Shown piece after piece: positions 13,125 to 25,135 of a stretch of 64,000 bases of DNA (positions within the stretch are counted from its first letter, which is position 1; the number at the start of each line of letters is the position of its first letter). The notes under the pieces were generated by a model. It was given only the letters and a program-made list of their open reading frames with translations. It was not told the DNA's origin and did not search any database. The position numbers and the translations under genes were made by a program. The DNA is taken from contig JAKGHH010000008.1 of assembly GCA_022828595.1 (NCBI GenBank), forward strand, positions 22,312,378 through 22,376,377, read 5' to 3'. The stretch comes from Nelumbo lutea. Taxonomy: Eukaryota; Streptophyta; Magnoliopsida; Proteales; Nelumbonaceae.

Positions 13125-14030
13125 TCATGCCACAAAAAGTTCTAGGTTGATAATGGGGGGCTTGTTTGATCCCCTAGAGAGAAACAATGTAATTGATAAA
13201 TATAATTTGGATAATGGGGATCCACAAAAACTGATGGGCTGTTTTATGTAGACCTCCTCAGTAAGATGCCCATGCAAAAAAGGCATTATTAACATTCGAT
13301 TATCGAACATTCCACTTGAAGTGAACAAGAGAAAGAAGGCTTTACTACTGGGCTTAAGGTTTCATCATAGTCCAAGCCAGTCTCCTGTGTGTAGCCCTTA
13401 GCCACCAAATGTGCTTTGAAATGCTTAATGGAGCCATGGGGTTTTTGTTTAAAGCGGAAGACCCATTTGTTACCAGAGGAGGCCCAAGAGACCATGTAAT
13501 TTTTGAATTAAAGCCTTATACTCTTTAGTTGCAAGGGCTCATCGTGGATCTTTACGGGCTTGAGAGTAGCATGTGGGCTCTATTTTAGGAAAGGGATAAG
13601 CAATTAGAGAGCTTAGTGGGGAATCTGGGGATTTAGATTGTTCACCCCATGGATTGAACGAGTCACCATACGACTTGTGTCTCAGGAACATTAGAGGAAG
13701 TAGTGGGTCCAGTGGAGTTGATGTGGGCTCATGAGAAGAAAGTAGCAAACCAGATGCAGGCCCATGGATCTGGGAATGACGGCTCTGTAAGGTATGACGT
13801 TTGGAGAGCCCAAACAATCGAGTATACTACTTCTAAATTCTAATGGTGTAGAAACAACTATAGAACTAGAAGAAAAGGGAAGAGCATGACTCTTTCCTAG
13901 AGGGTATGAATTGTAGAACTCGAAGGTCTTATTTGTAAGTGGTAAACCATAAGTAGAAGCAACATGAGAGGTGATGCCAAACAGACATGGATGTATGATC
14001 CCCAACAATTTTAAGTTCTGAATCTAGAGA
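13125..14030 (-). mobile_element. Ty1/copia retrotransposon fragment
   Basis: The minus strand holds three copia landmarks. At about 13860-14008 is the end of the GAG-pre-integrase domain (YPLGKSHALPFSSS). At 13539-13817 is the serine/proline-rich linker after integrase, with QSRHSQIHGPASG recalling the usual R-T-R motif. At 13300-13495 is the start of reverse transcriptase ([44 protein letters not shown]). Between the first two the integrase core is missing, and stops and frameshifts break the rest. No LTR is recognisable at either side. A dead internal fragment. Confidence 0.88.
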
Positions 14031-14039
14031 TTCAATAGA

Positions 14040-15150
14040 ATGATTGGGTTGTTTTTATGTTTAAATTTTGTTGCTATAAGAGCAATCAAACAATAGGGCC
14101 ATAATTTATTTAGATTTGGTTTTCCAAATCAAACACTATTTATATCTATACACATCATTTCAAGCAAATTAAAGAGAGCGGAATAAGGGGAATTTGGTGT
14201 TTCCTATATATTTATGGTATCTTCCATTATTGTTAAATAATTCATTAGTTATGAAAATTATTAAAAAATTATGGAAAATATTATACCAAAAAGTATGAAA
14301 TAATTATTTCAGAAACAATCCATTATTTAACAAATATTAAATAATTTAATAATCAACCATAAATTAAATCCATTATTTAATAATTTTTGGTTATTAATAA
14401 ATGTTCAAACTTTCAAGGTTTAGCATAATTTACACTAATCATTGTAATTTAATAAATTTTCATTATTTTTTTAGAATAATAATTTATTAATAAAATATAT
14501 TACTTATTAGTGTAATTTACTAATTTCTATAAAATCAACAATTATTGTTAACAATTATAGAATAATTTAGGAAAACTCTTTAACTAATAATCCATAATTA
14601 TTTTTTAAATAATTAAGAAATTAATCTATGAAAAAATATTCTCTAAAACTATTTAAATAATAATCCATTATTATTATTCAACTAAATAATTATTAAAAAA
14701 TTTAGGAAAGTTAAATTAGGAAATTAATCTATCAGAAATTGTTTCATAATTATTTAAATTACAATCCATTATTATTATTATTATAAATAATTATTAAATA
14801 ATTTAGGAAAAATATTTATTCTATCCACACCAATTTAGACCACTTGGTTGACTTCGATCATACCTGCTTTTACATTAATTAACAATAAATGTTTACTTTT
14901 AATTAAAATTATGTAATTTACCATAATTACATTAATATACTATATTTCATTTACATTGATTAATAGTATATAATTTAGGCTTTAAAAGCAAACAATTTAC
15001 ATCAATTTATTATTAATGTAAATAATTAATTTACTATACATTACTTCTAATCAATAGCAATTTCAATAATTTTTTAGAAATTATTATAAAATATTATAAT
15101 TTAACTTATTGCTAGTTAATTAGTTATAGAAAATTAATAGAATTGTAGGG
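14040..15150. other. AT-rich block with degenerate internal repetition
   Basis: Very A/T-rich DNA in which phrases such as AATCCATTATTATTATT and AATTATTAAATAATTTAGG recur at irregular spacing (for example at about 14340, 14660 and 14765). It has no coding content. It may be an old transposon interior or matrix-attachment-like DNA; the sequence alone does not say which. Confidence 0.5.
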
Positions 15151-15585
15151 ATGATAATTTTTCCCATAAAATTGGGACCCTATCTTACCCCACCCTGAAT
15201 GGGGCAAGTTATCTCAAATCTTAAATGGGGATGGGGTGGAGACAGGGAAAATATTTTTGCCCCAAATTAAGGATGGAGTTTGCATATAATTCCTTAAACC
15301 CGAAGGTAAATTAGTAAAATATTTATAGATTTAATATTGCATTTTAAATATCTCTAAGCTTTCTTTATATTCTTATAATCCTAGGATCCTATAATTTTAT
15401 TTACAAAATATTTTCAAATTATCATAATTCAATTCTTAAAATACCCTAAATTCCCATAATTTTATTTATAAAATATCCATAAAATTTGGAATAATTCCCC
15501 ATATCCCATTCCCCATTCCCGTCAGATGGAATGGATGTCTTGCCCTGAACCCACCTGCCATTAAGTTTGGGGTGAGGATGGAGTT
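15148..15585. repeat. Repeat with GGGGATGGGG-type motifs
   Basis: The stretch has CCCATAAAATTGGGACCC, CACCCTGAATGGGGCAAG and CCCATTCCCCATTCCCGTC, a wording typical of non-autonomous hAT-like repeats common in plants (recalled, not searched). No coding content. It ends about 340 bp upstream of the IFRD-like start codon and might contribute to that promoter. Confidence 0.4.
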
Positions 15586-15922
15586 AGTGTGTTGAATTAC
15601 GGAGGTGAGGGAGAAGGAGGGGTGCCCCATCCCGTGCATTGCACCCGACACGATAGATCCCGGCCCAATTCCAAAAAGCTAGAAAGCTGGTTCGATTAGG
15701 AAATGGTTCTCCCGGCCGCAGCCTGAATCTTGAGTCCCAAAGCTGGTTCAGATTTCCTTTTTGGATTTTGCTTCGATCGTCTGAAGTCTGAACTCTATTC
15801 TGATTCCGTGATTTTGCTTCAAGTTTTTGTCGTTCTCCACCATCCTTCCCTGCAAAAACCCGTCTGATCTGTTCCTGCAAAGACTCGTCTCATAAGTAGC
15901 TCTCTTTCTTACGTTAACAACA

Positions 15923-17161
15923 ATGATGGGTAGAAGTAGTAATGGCTCGCAGCAGAAGAGCAGAAAAGGAATAGGTTTGGAACAATCGGAAGGCCCGTCT
16001 GAAAGCTCGCAGCTGAGGAGTAGAAAAGGCGCGGCGCCGGGATTGGAACGATGTCTGGAGGGTTTATCCAACAGGAAAGGATCCGTAAGGGAACTATCCC
16101 TTTCTCTTATCAATGATGCTCTTTTGAATAGTTTGCATCATAAAAAATTCTTTAACAAGTACTCAATCACCTTACTGCACCACTGTCTGAATTCCATCAA
16201 GCGTGGTTCATCTACCCCCAAAGAGATAACCTTAGCTTCTCAGGTTATTGGATTAATGGCTCTCTCTATTGGTAATATGGGAGAAGATGTTTCGTCTTTG
16301 CCTCATGAGATATTGGAACTCTCGTTTCCCGACCTTTCTCATGCTCTTCTTGGTAAGTCTTCTTTTGGGTCTAGTTCAGATTCTGATAAGAGGGTCAATT
16401 CTTTCTTGGATTGCTTGGCTATTGTCACATTCGTTGGGGGAGACCCTGATGAGATTGAAAGGTCTATGCAAACTATGTGGCAGTTTATTATTCCTGAATC
16501 AAAATCATCACGTCCCAAATTAGCATCTGCCATATCTGCTTGGACATTCCTCCTTACATTCATCAATGGGTGGAGAGTTCATTCAAAATTCTGGCTGCAG
16601 TCAACTTATTACTTCTCAAATCTTGTTCGTGATGAGAATGATCAAGTTCGAGTTGCATCATCAGAAGCATTGTCTCTTATCTCTGAGATTGGGTACTTGA
16701 ATAAATTTTCTACTAATGGCTCTTGTGACGGTCTGAAGGAACAGTTGGTGAGTCCTGCGAAAATACAAACCTCTGTGAAAATCGGCCGAGATTTGTTAAA
16801 CATATCAACGTGGTCACAATCCATAAAGATAAACTTTGTGAAGCGTTTTCTAGGAGGTGGGTTTGTCAAGCACATGAAAGAAAATGAGTTGCTTCAACAT
16901 GTATTTCACTTCACTCCAGAGCCAAAACAACTTCATCCAAGTTTTGAAGAAGAACAGCAGTCAGATTTTGGAGAAGAGGAAGCTCTTTCTACCTACACAT
17001 CTGAAGTAAGAAAGCAAGAGGAATTGTGTGGGAATCAGAAATATCCCAGTTCTGCACTCAGCAAAGCTAGGACCCAGTTACTGAACAAGCAGCGCATGTT
17101 ATCTCATGGGAGAAACAATGGGCACTTTGCAGTTGGTGAAGAGAATGGTTTTTGTAATTAA
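15923..17161 (+). CDS. IFRD-family protein (interferon-related developmental regulator-like), intronless
   Basis: A single uninterrupted 412-codon frame. The N-terminal half resembles the IFRD armadillo-like helical domain (SVRELSLSLINDALLN near residues 52-68, HHCLNSIKRGSSTPKEITLA near 88-107, FLDCLAIVTFVGGDPDEIER near 159-178, then VRDENDQVRVASSEALSLI). The C-terminal IFRD signature is near 380-402 (LSKARTQLLNKQRMLSHGRN, GHFAVG). Animal IFRD proteins are transcriptional co-regulators; a plant member, Arabidopsis SAT32, is linked to salt tolerance. Plant family members known to me have introns, so a one-exon copy suggests a retrocopy (inference). The frame has no stop or frameshift, which fits a young copy or selection. 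The first Met pair at 15923/15926 is taken as start. No poly(A) tract is visible; a LINE fragment begins about 120 bp downstream. Confidence 0.85.
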   Translation: MMGRSSNGSQQKSRKGIGLEQSEGPSESSQLRSRKGAAPGLERCLEGLSNRKGSVRELSLSLINDALLNSLHHKKFFNKYSITLLHHCLNSIKRGSSTPKEITLASQVIGLMALSIGNMGEDVSSLPHEILELSFPDLSHALLGKSSFGSSSDSDKRVNSFLDCLAIVTFVGGDPDEIERSMQTMWQFIIPESKSSRPKLASAISAWTFLLTFINGWRVHSKFWLQSTYYFSNLVRDENDQVRVASSEALSLISEIGYLNKFSTNGSCDGLKEQLVSPAKIQTSVKIGRDLLNISTWSQSIKINFVKRFLGGGFVKHMKENELLQHVFHFTPEPKQLHPSFEEEQQSDFGEEEALSTYTSEVRKQEELCGNQKYPSSALSKARTQLLNKQRMLSHGRNNGHFAVGEENGFCN

Positions 17162-17282
17162 TCACAGCAGGTCAAGTCCGAAAAATGATTGTTACGGAAA
17201 TTTGAATGCTTAGATGAATGAGTTGTAAAACTATAAACAATAGGTTTAGAAATTAAAGCATATGAAGGAACCTAGGAATTGC

Positions 17283-17510
17283 TCCAATGTGTGATAAAAT
17301 GGGAGAAAGTAGATTGAGATGGTTTGGTCATGTGCATTTTAGACCATCTACAACACCTGTTAGAAAAGTGATCTGTTACAAATTTAAGGAGCTAGAAGAG
17401 TTAGGGGACTGAAAAGGACTTGGGTGGAAATAATAAGAAATGATTTAGGTGCTTGTAATTTAACGATGAATATCACACTGAACAGAATGGAATGATGAAA
17501 CAGACCAAGT
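17283..17510 (+). mobile_element. LINE 3'-end fragment (reverse transcriptase C-terminus)
   Basis: Translation gives DKMGESRLRWFGHVHFRPST, TPVRKV, KRTWVEIIRNDLGACNLTMN and ITLNRMEW, the C-terminal tail typical of plant LINE reverse transcriptases, with stops in it. Only the 3' end is present, as expected for a 5'-truncated LINE insertion. Related tails lie at 47150-47255 and 47840-47945. Confidence 0.8.
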
Positions 17511-17519
17511 AATTTCTGA

Positions 17520-18859
17520 ATGGAAATATTCATACATTCAACTATTTTTTTTTTCATGATCAATTTCTTTTATGTCTCTGTGTCCAAAATTCTATTATCT
17601 TCTCTCATTTTATGATCTGTGCCCGTTTCAACTAAACAGACCAAGTAAGGGAATTTAAAGTGGAAAAACAAGAAGCAACTTAATGTCGTTGATGACCAAT
17701 GTTGCAGACAATCTTCCTCTTGATTGCTAGTTCTTCAAAACTTTAGCCAAGATGTCCACTGTTCTGAATGAGATTAGAAAATAAAGTTGGCAGGAAGTAG
17801 TCAGTGCCAATGATACGAAGATTCATTGAATTGTGAAATAAATAATTATGCTTTAAAGCAAAAGCAAAGTTGCATAATTAGAAATGATAGTTTTGAGCTG
17901 TTTTTTGGAATATAAAATCTCCATTGTAGACTCTGCATCCTCTTACATCTGTGTTGCTCTAAAAGTATATCAGACCTTCAATTCTTTCTCTGTTCCTCTG
18001 TTTTTTTTTTTTAATAAGAATGTTATAGGATGAATTCTGCACTGAAACGGAGATGCAAATTGTCTTCAAATATGCTCAGTTGGAATGCAATTTGTTTATT
18101 TACCTTTGATTCAGCTGATATGCAGTGTTAGGTTGCAACATTCTGGATAAAAAGTGCAAACTACATCAAGTTGATGCAACTCTAATCCTATTAACAAAGT
18201 GAGTTCATGGCCTAATCAAATCCATACGGTTTAAGCCATCTCATAGATGCAAAGAGAAACAATTGGTATGGGACAGAGAATTACTTATGATCATAAGGCA
18301 TGCTATCTCAGCACTTGTAAGGGGGCCTCTAAATAGTTCTAAGTTGATGTCTGCAAGTTGAAGTTGTTAAATTAATATTTCTCTATTTAACAGTAAGTTA
18401 ATAATGTATAGAATCATATCTAGTATCTTGACAAAAGGTCAACAATTGTATCTACTGTTTGCAGTCTAAACTATGAGAGAAGGCTTTTTAAAGGTAATAC
18501 TTAACATTAGAGTTTCTGTGGAGAATAGTTTTGGAGAACACTAATCTGAAGAAAAAATATCCTAGTGAATTCATGTACTTACGTTTGGACAATCTTATAG
18601 TTAAAATATTTCTAAGGAAATAATTTTCTAGTCCATTTCTTTTTAGGGACGTAAATGAAAATTCAAATGCAAGGATATGCACAAAATCCTTCCCTATATA
18701 CAATGGGGTTGGAACCATGTAAGATAGATGGTTTGTCAGGGTTCCACAAATCTATGGTTGTCTATATTTCTAAGGAACAGGCAAGTTTTTCTCAAGAGGT
18801 CATGGATGGAATGCTTCTGCAGTTAACTGGTTTATCACATATACAAATGCAGAAGATAT
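17520..18859. other. Intergenic DNA, nothing recognised
   Basis: Short frames only, none with a family I recognise. Base composition is similar to the flanks, with small poly-T tracts near 17545 and 18001. Confidence 0.4.
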
Positions 18860-18867
18860 ATTACTCA

Positions 18868-19313
18868 TAGGGGTGCAACTTGGGCGGGCCCAACCCGAGC
18901 CCGAACCGGCCCAATCCGAAATTTTACACAGGTTGGGCTTGGATTTTTGGTCCTTGGGCTGGGCTCGGGCCCAAGAAGACGGGCTTTTTTATTTTTCGGG
19001 CCGGGCTCAGGCCCGGGCCTAGCCCTTGGGTAGCCCAAACCCGGCCCGAGCCTGGCTCAATTATATACATTTATACATATATGTGTATATATGTAAATGT
19101 TGCATACATATTTACATGTTCATTGACCAACCTGAGCTCAGTCCGGGCCCGAGCCCAACCCAAGTGCATCAAATTACAGGACGGGCTGGGCTCGGGTTAG
19201 GAAAATCGGGCTTGACCTCGGGCTCAGGCCGGGCTTGGGCCTTAAGCCCAAATTTAAGGGCTGGGCCTGGGTTGACCATAAACCCGGCCCAGCCCACCCG
19301 ACTTGCACCCCTA
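18868..19313. mobile_element. Non-autonomous hAT element (MITE) with 8-bp target duplication
   Basis: The ends are inverted repeats: TAGGGGTGCAACTTGGG at the left and CCCGACTTGCACCCCTA at the right. The element is flanked by the direct repeat ATTACTCA (18860-18867 and 19314-19321), an 8-bp duplication as expected for hAT. The 446-bp interior is rich in GGGCTCGGGCCC-like blocks of both orientations with a TA-rich centre and could fold on itself. The frames predicted through it are low-complexity Gly/Pro/Arg products and are not genes. Confidence 0.88.
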
Positions 19314-19322
19314 ATTACTCAT

Positions 19323-21514
19323 ATAAGAACTAATTAAGGATGACAAAGTTTTCGACATTTTAGTTTTATGGCTTTACTGACAACTTAAACTGGTATATTT
19401 GTAACATAGATGTTTTGTTACTGTTTAGTTTCTGAACCCGTTGATACCTATTATGTCTGAAGTAATTGCTTCTTTATGCTTGACATGCATGTTCTAATTT
19501 CAGTTGGATTTTAACTTCTGAGAAGTGTCTTCATGTTCTCTATATGAAGCTTAATTGCAACCAGGGTAGCAAGGTATTCTGGTCAAGACGCTTACTGCTT
19601 TGAATGTATTTGAGATAAAACATGAGATTGGAGAGAAAAAATGGCAAGCAGTAATCAGTTCCAACAATACTGTGAGCAATTAGTTGAATGTGAAATTTAA
19701 TGTTTGTAGAATGGATAATTGTGTACATTTACTTGAAAATGTCAAAGGGTTAATTCCATATCCAGTCCACCCCTTTCAAGAACTCAGATAGCTGGGGATG
19801 TGTACTTTGGATGGAACAGGGAAATGTGTCCTTTCATAGTTTGCATGGCTTCCATTGTTACCAGGGAAATGTGTGCTTTGGATGGAACAGGAAGCCTGCA
19901 TTTTGATTCCTGCTTCTCTTTCTTTGCCTTTTTAACCTTTTGTGTGAATATTCCTCCCGGATAGAGAATCTTCAAATAGATTATGTGGGTATTCATTAGG
20001 TTTTATTTGGATTCAGGAGCCAGAAGTGGAGATGCAGGATGAAATTTTGCTAAAATGTCAGAAGACATGCATAATGTCTTCTATTCTCTGCATTCCACCA
20101 GATTTTTTTTTTCTGGATCCCAACAGGGAAATCGAGGGAGTGGTTTATTAATCTTTGATTCTCTCTCTCCTGCATTCCTGATGTGGCTACCTTTTCTTGG
20201 GCTTGTAAGGAAACTTTGTAATTAAAATTTTTATACAAATTAAGAAAAGAAATCAGATGGAGGGGGAAAGATTTTAGGAGATGGATTTTAATTTTCATGC
20301 CAGAATCCAAGAAGATTAATTTTGGTGTAGAATCAAAATAGTCCTAGCACATATCCTTCCCAATCCAATCTTGAGAAAGTGCCCAGATTTTGTAACCAAT
20401 TTTCTACTTTGAGTAAATTGTCAAAGGGCTACCTCCTCTATGGACTTGATTTCCAATTAAAGCAGCTATTCCCAAGAGAATTGCTACAGTCAGCACTTCC
20501 AAATCAAGTCTCCATGTTTCATCATAAAATAGAGATGTTTTGCATTCTGGATTATTGCAGCTATCATCTCCTCCCATCCTACTTAAACTTACATGAGTAC
20601 ATCACATAACTATATACCTCCAAATCATTGAATCCAGAGTAAGTCTTTTGTTCTAGTAATTAGTAGACACTGGAGAGAACCTGCCACTGTATATATAATG
20701 TATTCAGTTTTTGTGCTTCACCCTGTATTCACTGCTTCCTGCTGAAATTTCAGCAGATCTAGTAATTAGGTCTTTTGTTCTACAAAAGATTAGTTCCATA
20801 AAATGTAAAGCACTCGCTTGGTATATGACTGCAATGGTCTTAACAAACCTTATCTATTACTGTAAGCATATTTTGGAAAGAGTCAAAGAAAGCAGGGTAT
20901 TTGGGTATGGACCTGATGGTCCAGCACCAATCTACAGATGGCAGAAAGTATAAACAAAAGGGCCCAGACAGAGAAAGAAGGTTCCAATATGTAAGGTAGG
21001 GCCACTTGGCAGGGTACGGGCCCAAGACCCATTTATATCTGTCCTTCAATATGATGGGTCAGATTGGGTTAGACCCATAAATGCTTGGATAATAAGGGTT
21101 CAAAGTCAAAGGTTGATCCAACAAGAACTCGGTCCAAGTCTCCCAATTGCCAACTATGGATTAAGAAAGTTTTCTTCATAAATTTGGTGATTATCTGGAA
21201 CAAAACAATAATGTAATCAATATGTTGATTTTTGACCTTCATGATTAATCCTTACTTGTAGGCCTTTTATGTATCTATTTCTCTTTAACCCAAAATAATT
21301 ATATATCTTCAGTCTCTTTCAAACTTCATTCATTAAGTTCTTCCGATGGTCAACATAAGAATTTTCATTAGTTTGTGTATAAAATTCAGGTTTCAATCAA
21401 TCTGCGATCGTGGCCATGACAATTTTGTTTTTATTTTCTTTTGATTAAATTTTTTCAAATAGATGTTGGGGTCAAAATTATTATTTTCAGTTTCCAGCTA
21501 ATAGGAAGTCATTT
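19323..21514. other. Intergenic DNA with a duplicated noncoding segment
   Basis: No gene recognised. The part from about 20880 to 21430 is a diverged copy of 36550-37240 (GGCCCAAGACCCAT, AACTAGAACTCGGTCCAA-like text, then TTTTCATTAGTTTG and TCAATCTGCGATCGTGGCC). A partial third copy is at 25497-25700. Confidence 0.5.
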
Positions 21515-21786
21515 AGACTGTGTTTGGTTGCAACGCATACAAATTTATATTGATGCAAAACTATAGCAGTGCAAATGATGATTTGAATGTAAATTCTGAC
21601 CTATTTTTGTTTCAAATTTTAGCTTATTTTGTTTGATTACAGTATAAATGAAGTAAATAAAGACATGAAACAGAATAAAGTAAAGTCCAAAACAAAGTTA
21701 AACCAGAATTTGCATTTTTTTTGTTTGCACTCTCATGCATTCATACTAGTATAAATAAAATTGGACTGCACCAAATGCAGCCTTAG
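21515..21786. mobile_element. MITE family B, copy 1
   Basis: Ends are inverted (CTGTGTTTGGTTGCAACGCA versus TGCACCAAATGCAGCC). Interior phrases such as CAAAATAAAGTAAAACCCAAAACAAA-like text are shared with copies at 33629-33862 and 35518-35746. Noncoding. Confidence 0.75.
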
Positions 21787-22990
21787 ACTCGGATTGGAAA
21801 GAGTTCAAATACAACCATGTACAAATGCAAAATGTTGTATAAGTATTTTAAAACCTTGTATTTGCATTGTACAAATTTAAACCTTTAGGCTCCGTTTGGT
21901 TGAGTGCAAAACAAAAATGTTTGGTTCATATGATGTGAGTGCAAAGTGGTTCAAGATTTACACACCCACTTTGCATTCACCTCATTTGTTTTGAAAGATG
22001 CAAATAAGAATACAATTTTTGTAGATGTTTGGCATTTCCATCAATGCAAATACAACCATTTCTTGCTACCAAATCGTGTTCCAGCTATTCCCACCATTAA
22101 ACAAATATTAAAAATTACAAGCTGCCCGAGCATACAGCAGGCATCTAGGTAAAAAATAACAACATAAAAACAACCAGTTACTCCCACCATCAGTGCAAAT
22201 ACAACAGTCTCTTCTACCAAGTAAGCTAGTTTCTCTCTCCTCTTCACGCCAATGACGACTATTCTTTATGAATAAGAACTATGAAGCTTCCAAAAGCATA
22301 AAACTAGCAGCCTGGGCATCCTGTCACATAAAGGAACAAAAAAAAAAAAAAATAGTGACATAAACCATCTAATAAATAGGCCTAACAAGCTCCAACATGG
22401 GAATCGGACTCGCATACATTTGAAGCACCTACTCGGCTTAACACATGGATGTCTCTCCCTAGTTATCTGGAAATGTACATTCAAATCTCCCAATCATTCG
22501 CCTTTCCCCACTCCATCAACAGTCACCTCTCCCACGTCCTCTCCAACTTCATTCTCTTCACCTCCATTCCCTTCAAAAAACTTTATCCTATTCTTTTCTC
22601 CTCCTCCCCGGCGAGACTTCAATTTTTTTGTTTAGTTGAATCTAATCCTGATGCCTTTTTGACCAAGCCTACTTCCAAAGAATTTGCTTCACCTCTGTCC
22701 TTCACAGAATTCTAACCTCTAGCTATGATTTTCACCCCCTTCCTCTTGTAGATTCTCTTCAATTTGCAACAAGGATGGTCCCCAACATGCCCTTCCTTAG
22801 AGGTGCAGAGGTTCATCCTTCCCAGCACTAAATGACATTGGTTTCCCATTAAAAATGAAGCACACTTCAAGGAAACCAGACCCAGAAGAAAACCCAATTG
22901 GAGAAATCATCATGTACTCAGAAAGGCTACAAGACCCAGAGCAGAACTATTTTCAGTATTTTACATGGCATCCAATTGCAGAGATTAATT
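21787..22990. other. Intergenic DNA with TIR-type repeat ends
   Basis: Another TIR-like start, TAGGCTCCGTTTGGTTGAGTG, lies at 21890, in DNA rich in CAAATGCAAA phrases, continuing to about 22220. The frames at 22420-22715 are low-complexity Ser/Pro/Phe products with no family match and are not called. Confidence 0.4.
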
Positions 22991-23003
22991 ACCCTGCCAA
23001 AAA

Positions 23004-25135
23004 CTAATCCTCGTCCATCGCTGCAGGCTGATCTCTCTTTGGACCACCCACTGGTTTTGCCATTATAATCTGTAATCACAATAGGTAGTCTTAAAGATTT
23101 ACCAAGTGCTAATGCATTATCAGGTGATCTCTGTAGCAAGGTATCTAGGGGATGAAAATTCTCAGTAATACATGAAATTACCTGGTCTACCCGAAGCACA
23201 ATGCAGGCAGCATCTGCAGCATATTTGAGGGCAAAGAACCTGTCAACATATCCAACAAAGATGATTAAGTCATGATTCAAGTATAATTATTAGCAACTAA
23301 TATACAGAAACAAAAATGGAGGAACACTATAAATCTTTATAAACATGTTTAAATCATTCTAAATCAAAATCCTAAAATAATGTGGATGGTTTCCAGCTCT
23401 CCTGGTGGAAGAAACTACAAAGCATTATTTCAATTTGAACCTTATTCACCCTTCAATATCAATTCTAACATATAATACTATAAGACCTATCCTGGTTGCT
23501 GTTAATCACAATCAATAAACAAAACTTATTTAGGAGAAGAGTTGAACAACCTAATGGGAGTTGAAGCACGTAGAATAAAGATACAAATTGGTAGTTTAAT
23601 ATTCCGTTCAAATGCGTCCAACAAGATATTTATTACTGGACCTTCAATGCCTATTTGACCAGGTTGTATCCGAGTCCAAACCCCAAGAAGCATTTGACAA
23701 AACATTATTACCAACACATGGATGATACTCCACAATGAAAAAAGTTACATGGTAAGATTTTGAAATGGTTTTAGGAAATAGACAATATGAAGTGCTCACT
23801 TGGTCACATGGAGGTCCCAAATATCCATAGCAATTACAACCTTGCAAACACCTTCCTCCAAGTCAATACCCACTTTTGTCTTTCCAGCTGCATGATCTGC
23901 ATAAAGGGTGGAAATGATCTCCATTGCATTCAGCCCAGCATTCTCAGCCAAAGTTTTAGGTACCATCTCAAAGCTTTCAGCAAACTTTGCAATAGCATAT
24001 ACTGATCTAATCTGCAAGCAGAAGTACCTTAACTTCAGCAGCTATACAGGACATGGCAAACAACAAAGGCATAAAAGTCATTACCATAGAAGAATGTGAC
24101 ATGTTCAATGCGTAGAAAAAAAAAAGTAAACATTCACCAACGTGTAATGTAACATGAGTAGTTTTCTGCTCAATTCTGAAATATTGAACAAGAGAAAAGA
24201 AGAGTGTTTTGATACCATAAAGATAGTAGTATCAACCTGCATTCCATATCCTTGTTTTCACTAATGTGATTTTTTCCATGAGAAACATCAAAAAATTTAG
24301 TTTTGAATTTCCATGACAGACAGCAACGAGTTCAAGACATCTCATAGATAATATAAAACCACTAGAACCAATTTCATGTAGGAGAATCCAAGAGTTATGG
24401 CTATGAAGGTAACTGACAAAGGGAAAAGGAAGAGAAAGTAACAGTTACCCTGTCTCCTTAAAAGAGAACTCTTTCAGTCTTCTTGCCAACTCAATTTCAC
24501 TTGCTGCAGCTCCAGGGATTATGCGACTGTCCCTGCACATAGGTTGAGACAAAAATTATCATTGATCCAAAAGCTGATGAAAACAAGTAGAGTAGCAGAA
24601 TTCATTTTTTATTGTCGGCAACGTTTAAATTCTGCTTCAAGGTTAATGTGCCAAAAGAAGATGTGAAGCATGAATACCTTATATGTATTTACACCATCAT
24701 CAACTGCTCTTTCAAGGTCATCTAGTATACTTTCAGTTGAGTGTGGTCTTTCAAGGTCATCTAGTATACCGTTACCTATCAAATGAGGAAATACATACAT
24801 TGAAGGTAAAGAGAGGATAAAACCATAAAATAAATAAAAAAAACCTTCAATAATAGCACTTATGAATAATGGAAAACACCCGAACACTACCAATCTCCTC
24901 TACCGAAATAGAATCAGCATATCCCAGTTCGTCTGGGATTGGTTGGCACAGCTTTAACTATGGCCAAGATTACAAAATTATATTAGTCAGAATAACAGGA
25001 AGGATTTCCTTGAAATTAGAAAATTACAAAGATGAGGATGATAATGAGATGATGATGCTTACAAGAGCAACAGAACCTGTAGTATGGCAAAATTGCCGTA
25101 GTTCAAACTTTGAGCTAATTTTCAAGACCATGACC
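23004..25135 (-). pseudogene. CCT8 (chaperonin subunit theta) 3'-end fragment, broken
   Basis: The fragment matches the last third of cytosolic chaperonin subunit theta, part of the TRiC/CCT ring that folds actin and tubulin. Exons on the minus strand: 25063-25135 (VMVLKISSKFELRQFC), 24951 to about 24870 (DELGYADSISVEEIG), about 24772-24678 (ILDDLERAVDDGVNTYK), 24540-24449 (DSRIIPGAAASEIELARRL), 24011-23800 (AKFAESFEMVPKTLAENAGL, NAMEII), 23239-23182 (FFALKYAADAACIVLRVDQ) and 23069-23004 (IIMAKPVGGPKRDQPAAMDE, D, stop). Introns keep GT-AG, so this is not a retrocopy. Damage: two extra bases in CAGTATATGCT near 23997 shift the frame; an in-frame 39-bp duplication sits in the third exon; the usual stretch between SVEEIG and ILDDLE is missing; the acceptor before MCRDSR reads CAACCT, not an AG. 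No 5' exons are present. Confidence 0.88.
24708..24769. repeat. 23-bp direct repeat, 39-bp period, inside a CCT8 exon
   Basis: TCTTTCAAGGTCATCTAGTA and the three following bases occur at 24708-24730 and again at 24747-24769. On the coding strand this gives ILDDLER twice, 13 codons apart, so the local duplication kept the frame. Confidence 0.9.

Noticed and set aside
18880..19337. Frames of 103-106 codons rich in Gly, Pro and Arg
   Set aside because: They lie inside the hAT MITE and arise from its GGGCTCGGGCC blocks.
22420..22715. Two overlapping plus-strand frames of 71 and 88 codons
   Set aside because: No family match; Ser/Pro/Phe low complexity.
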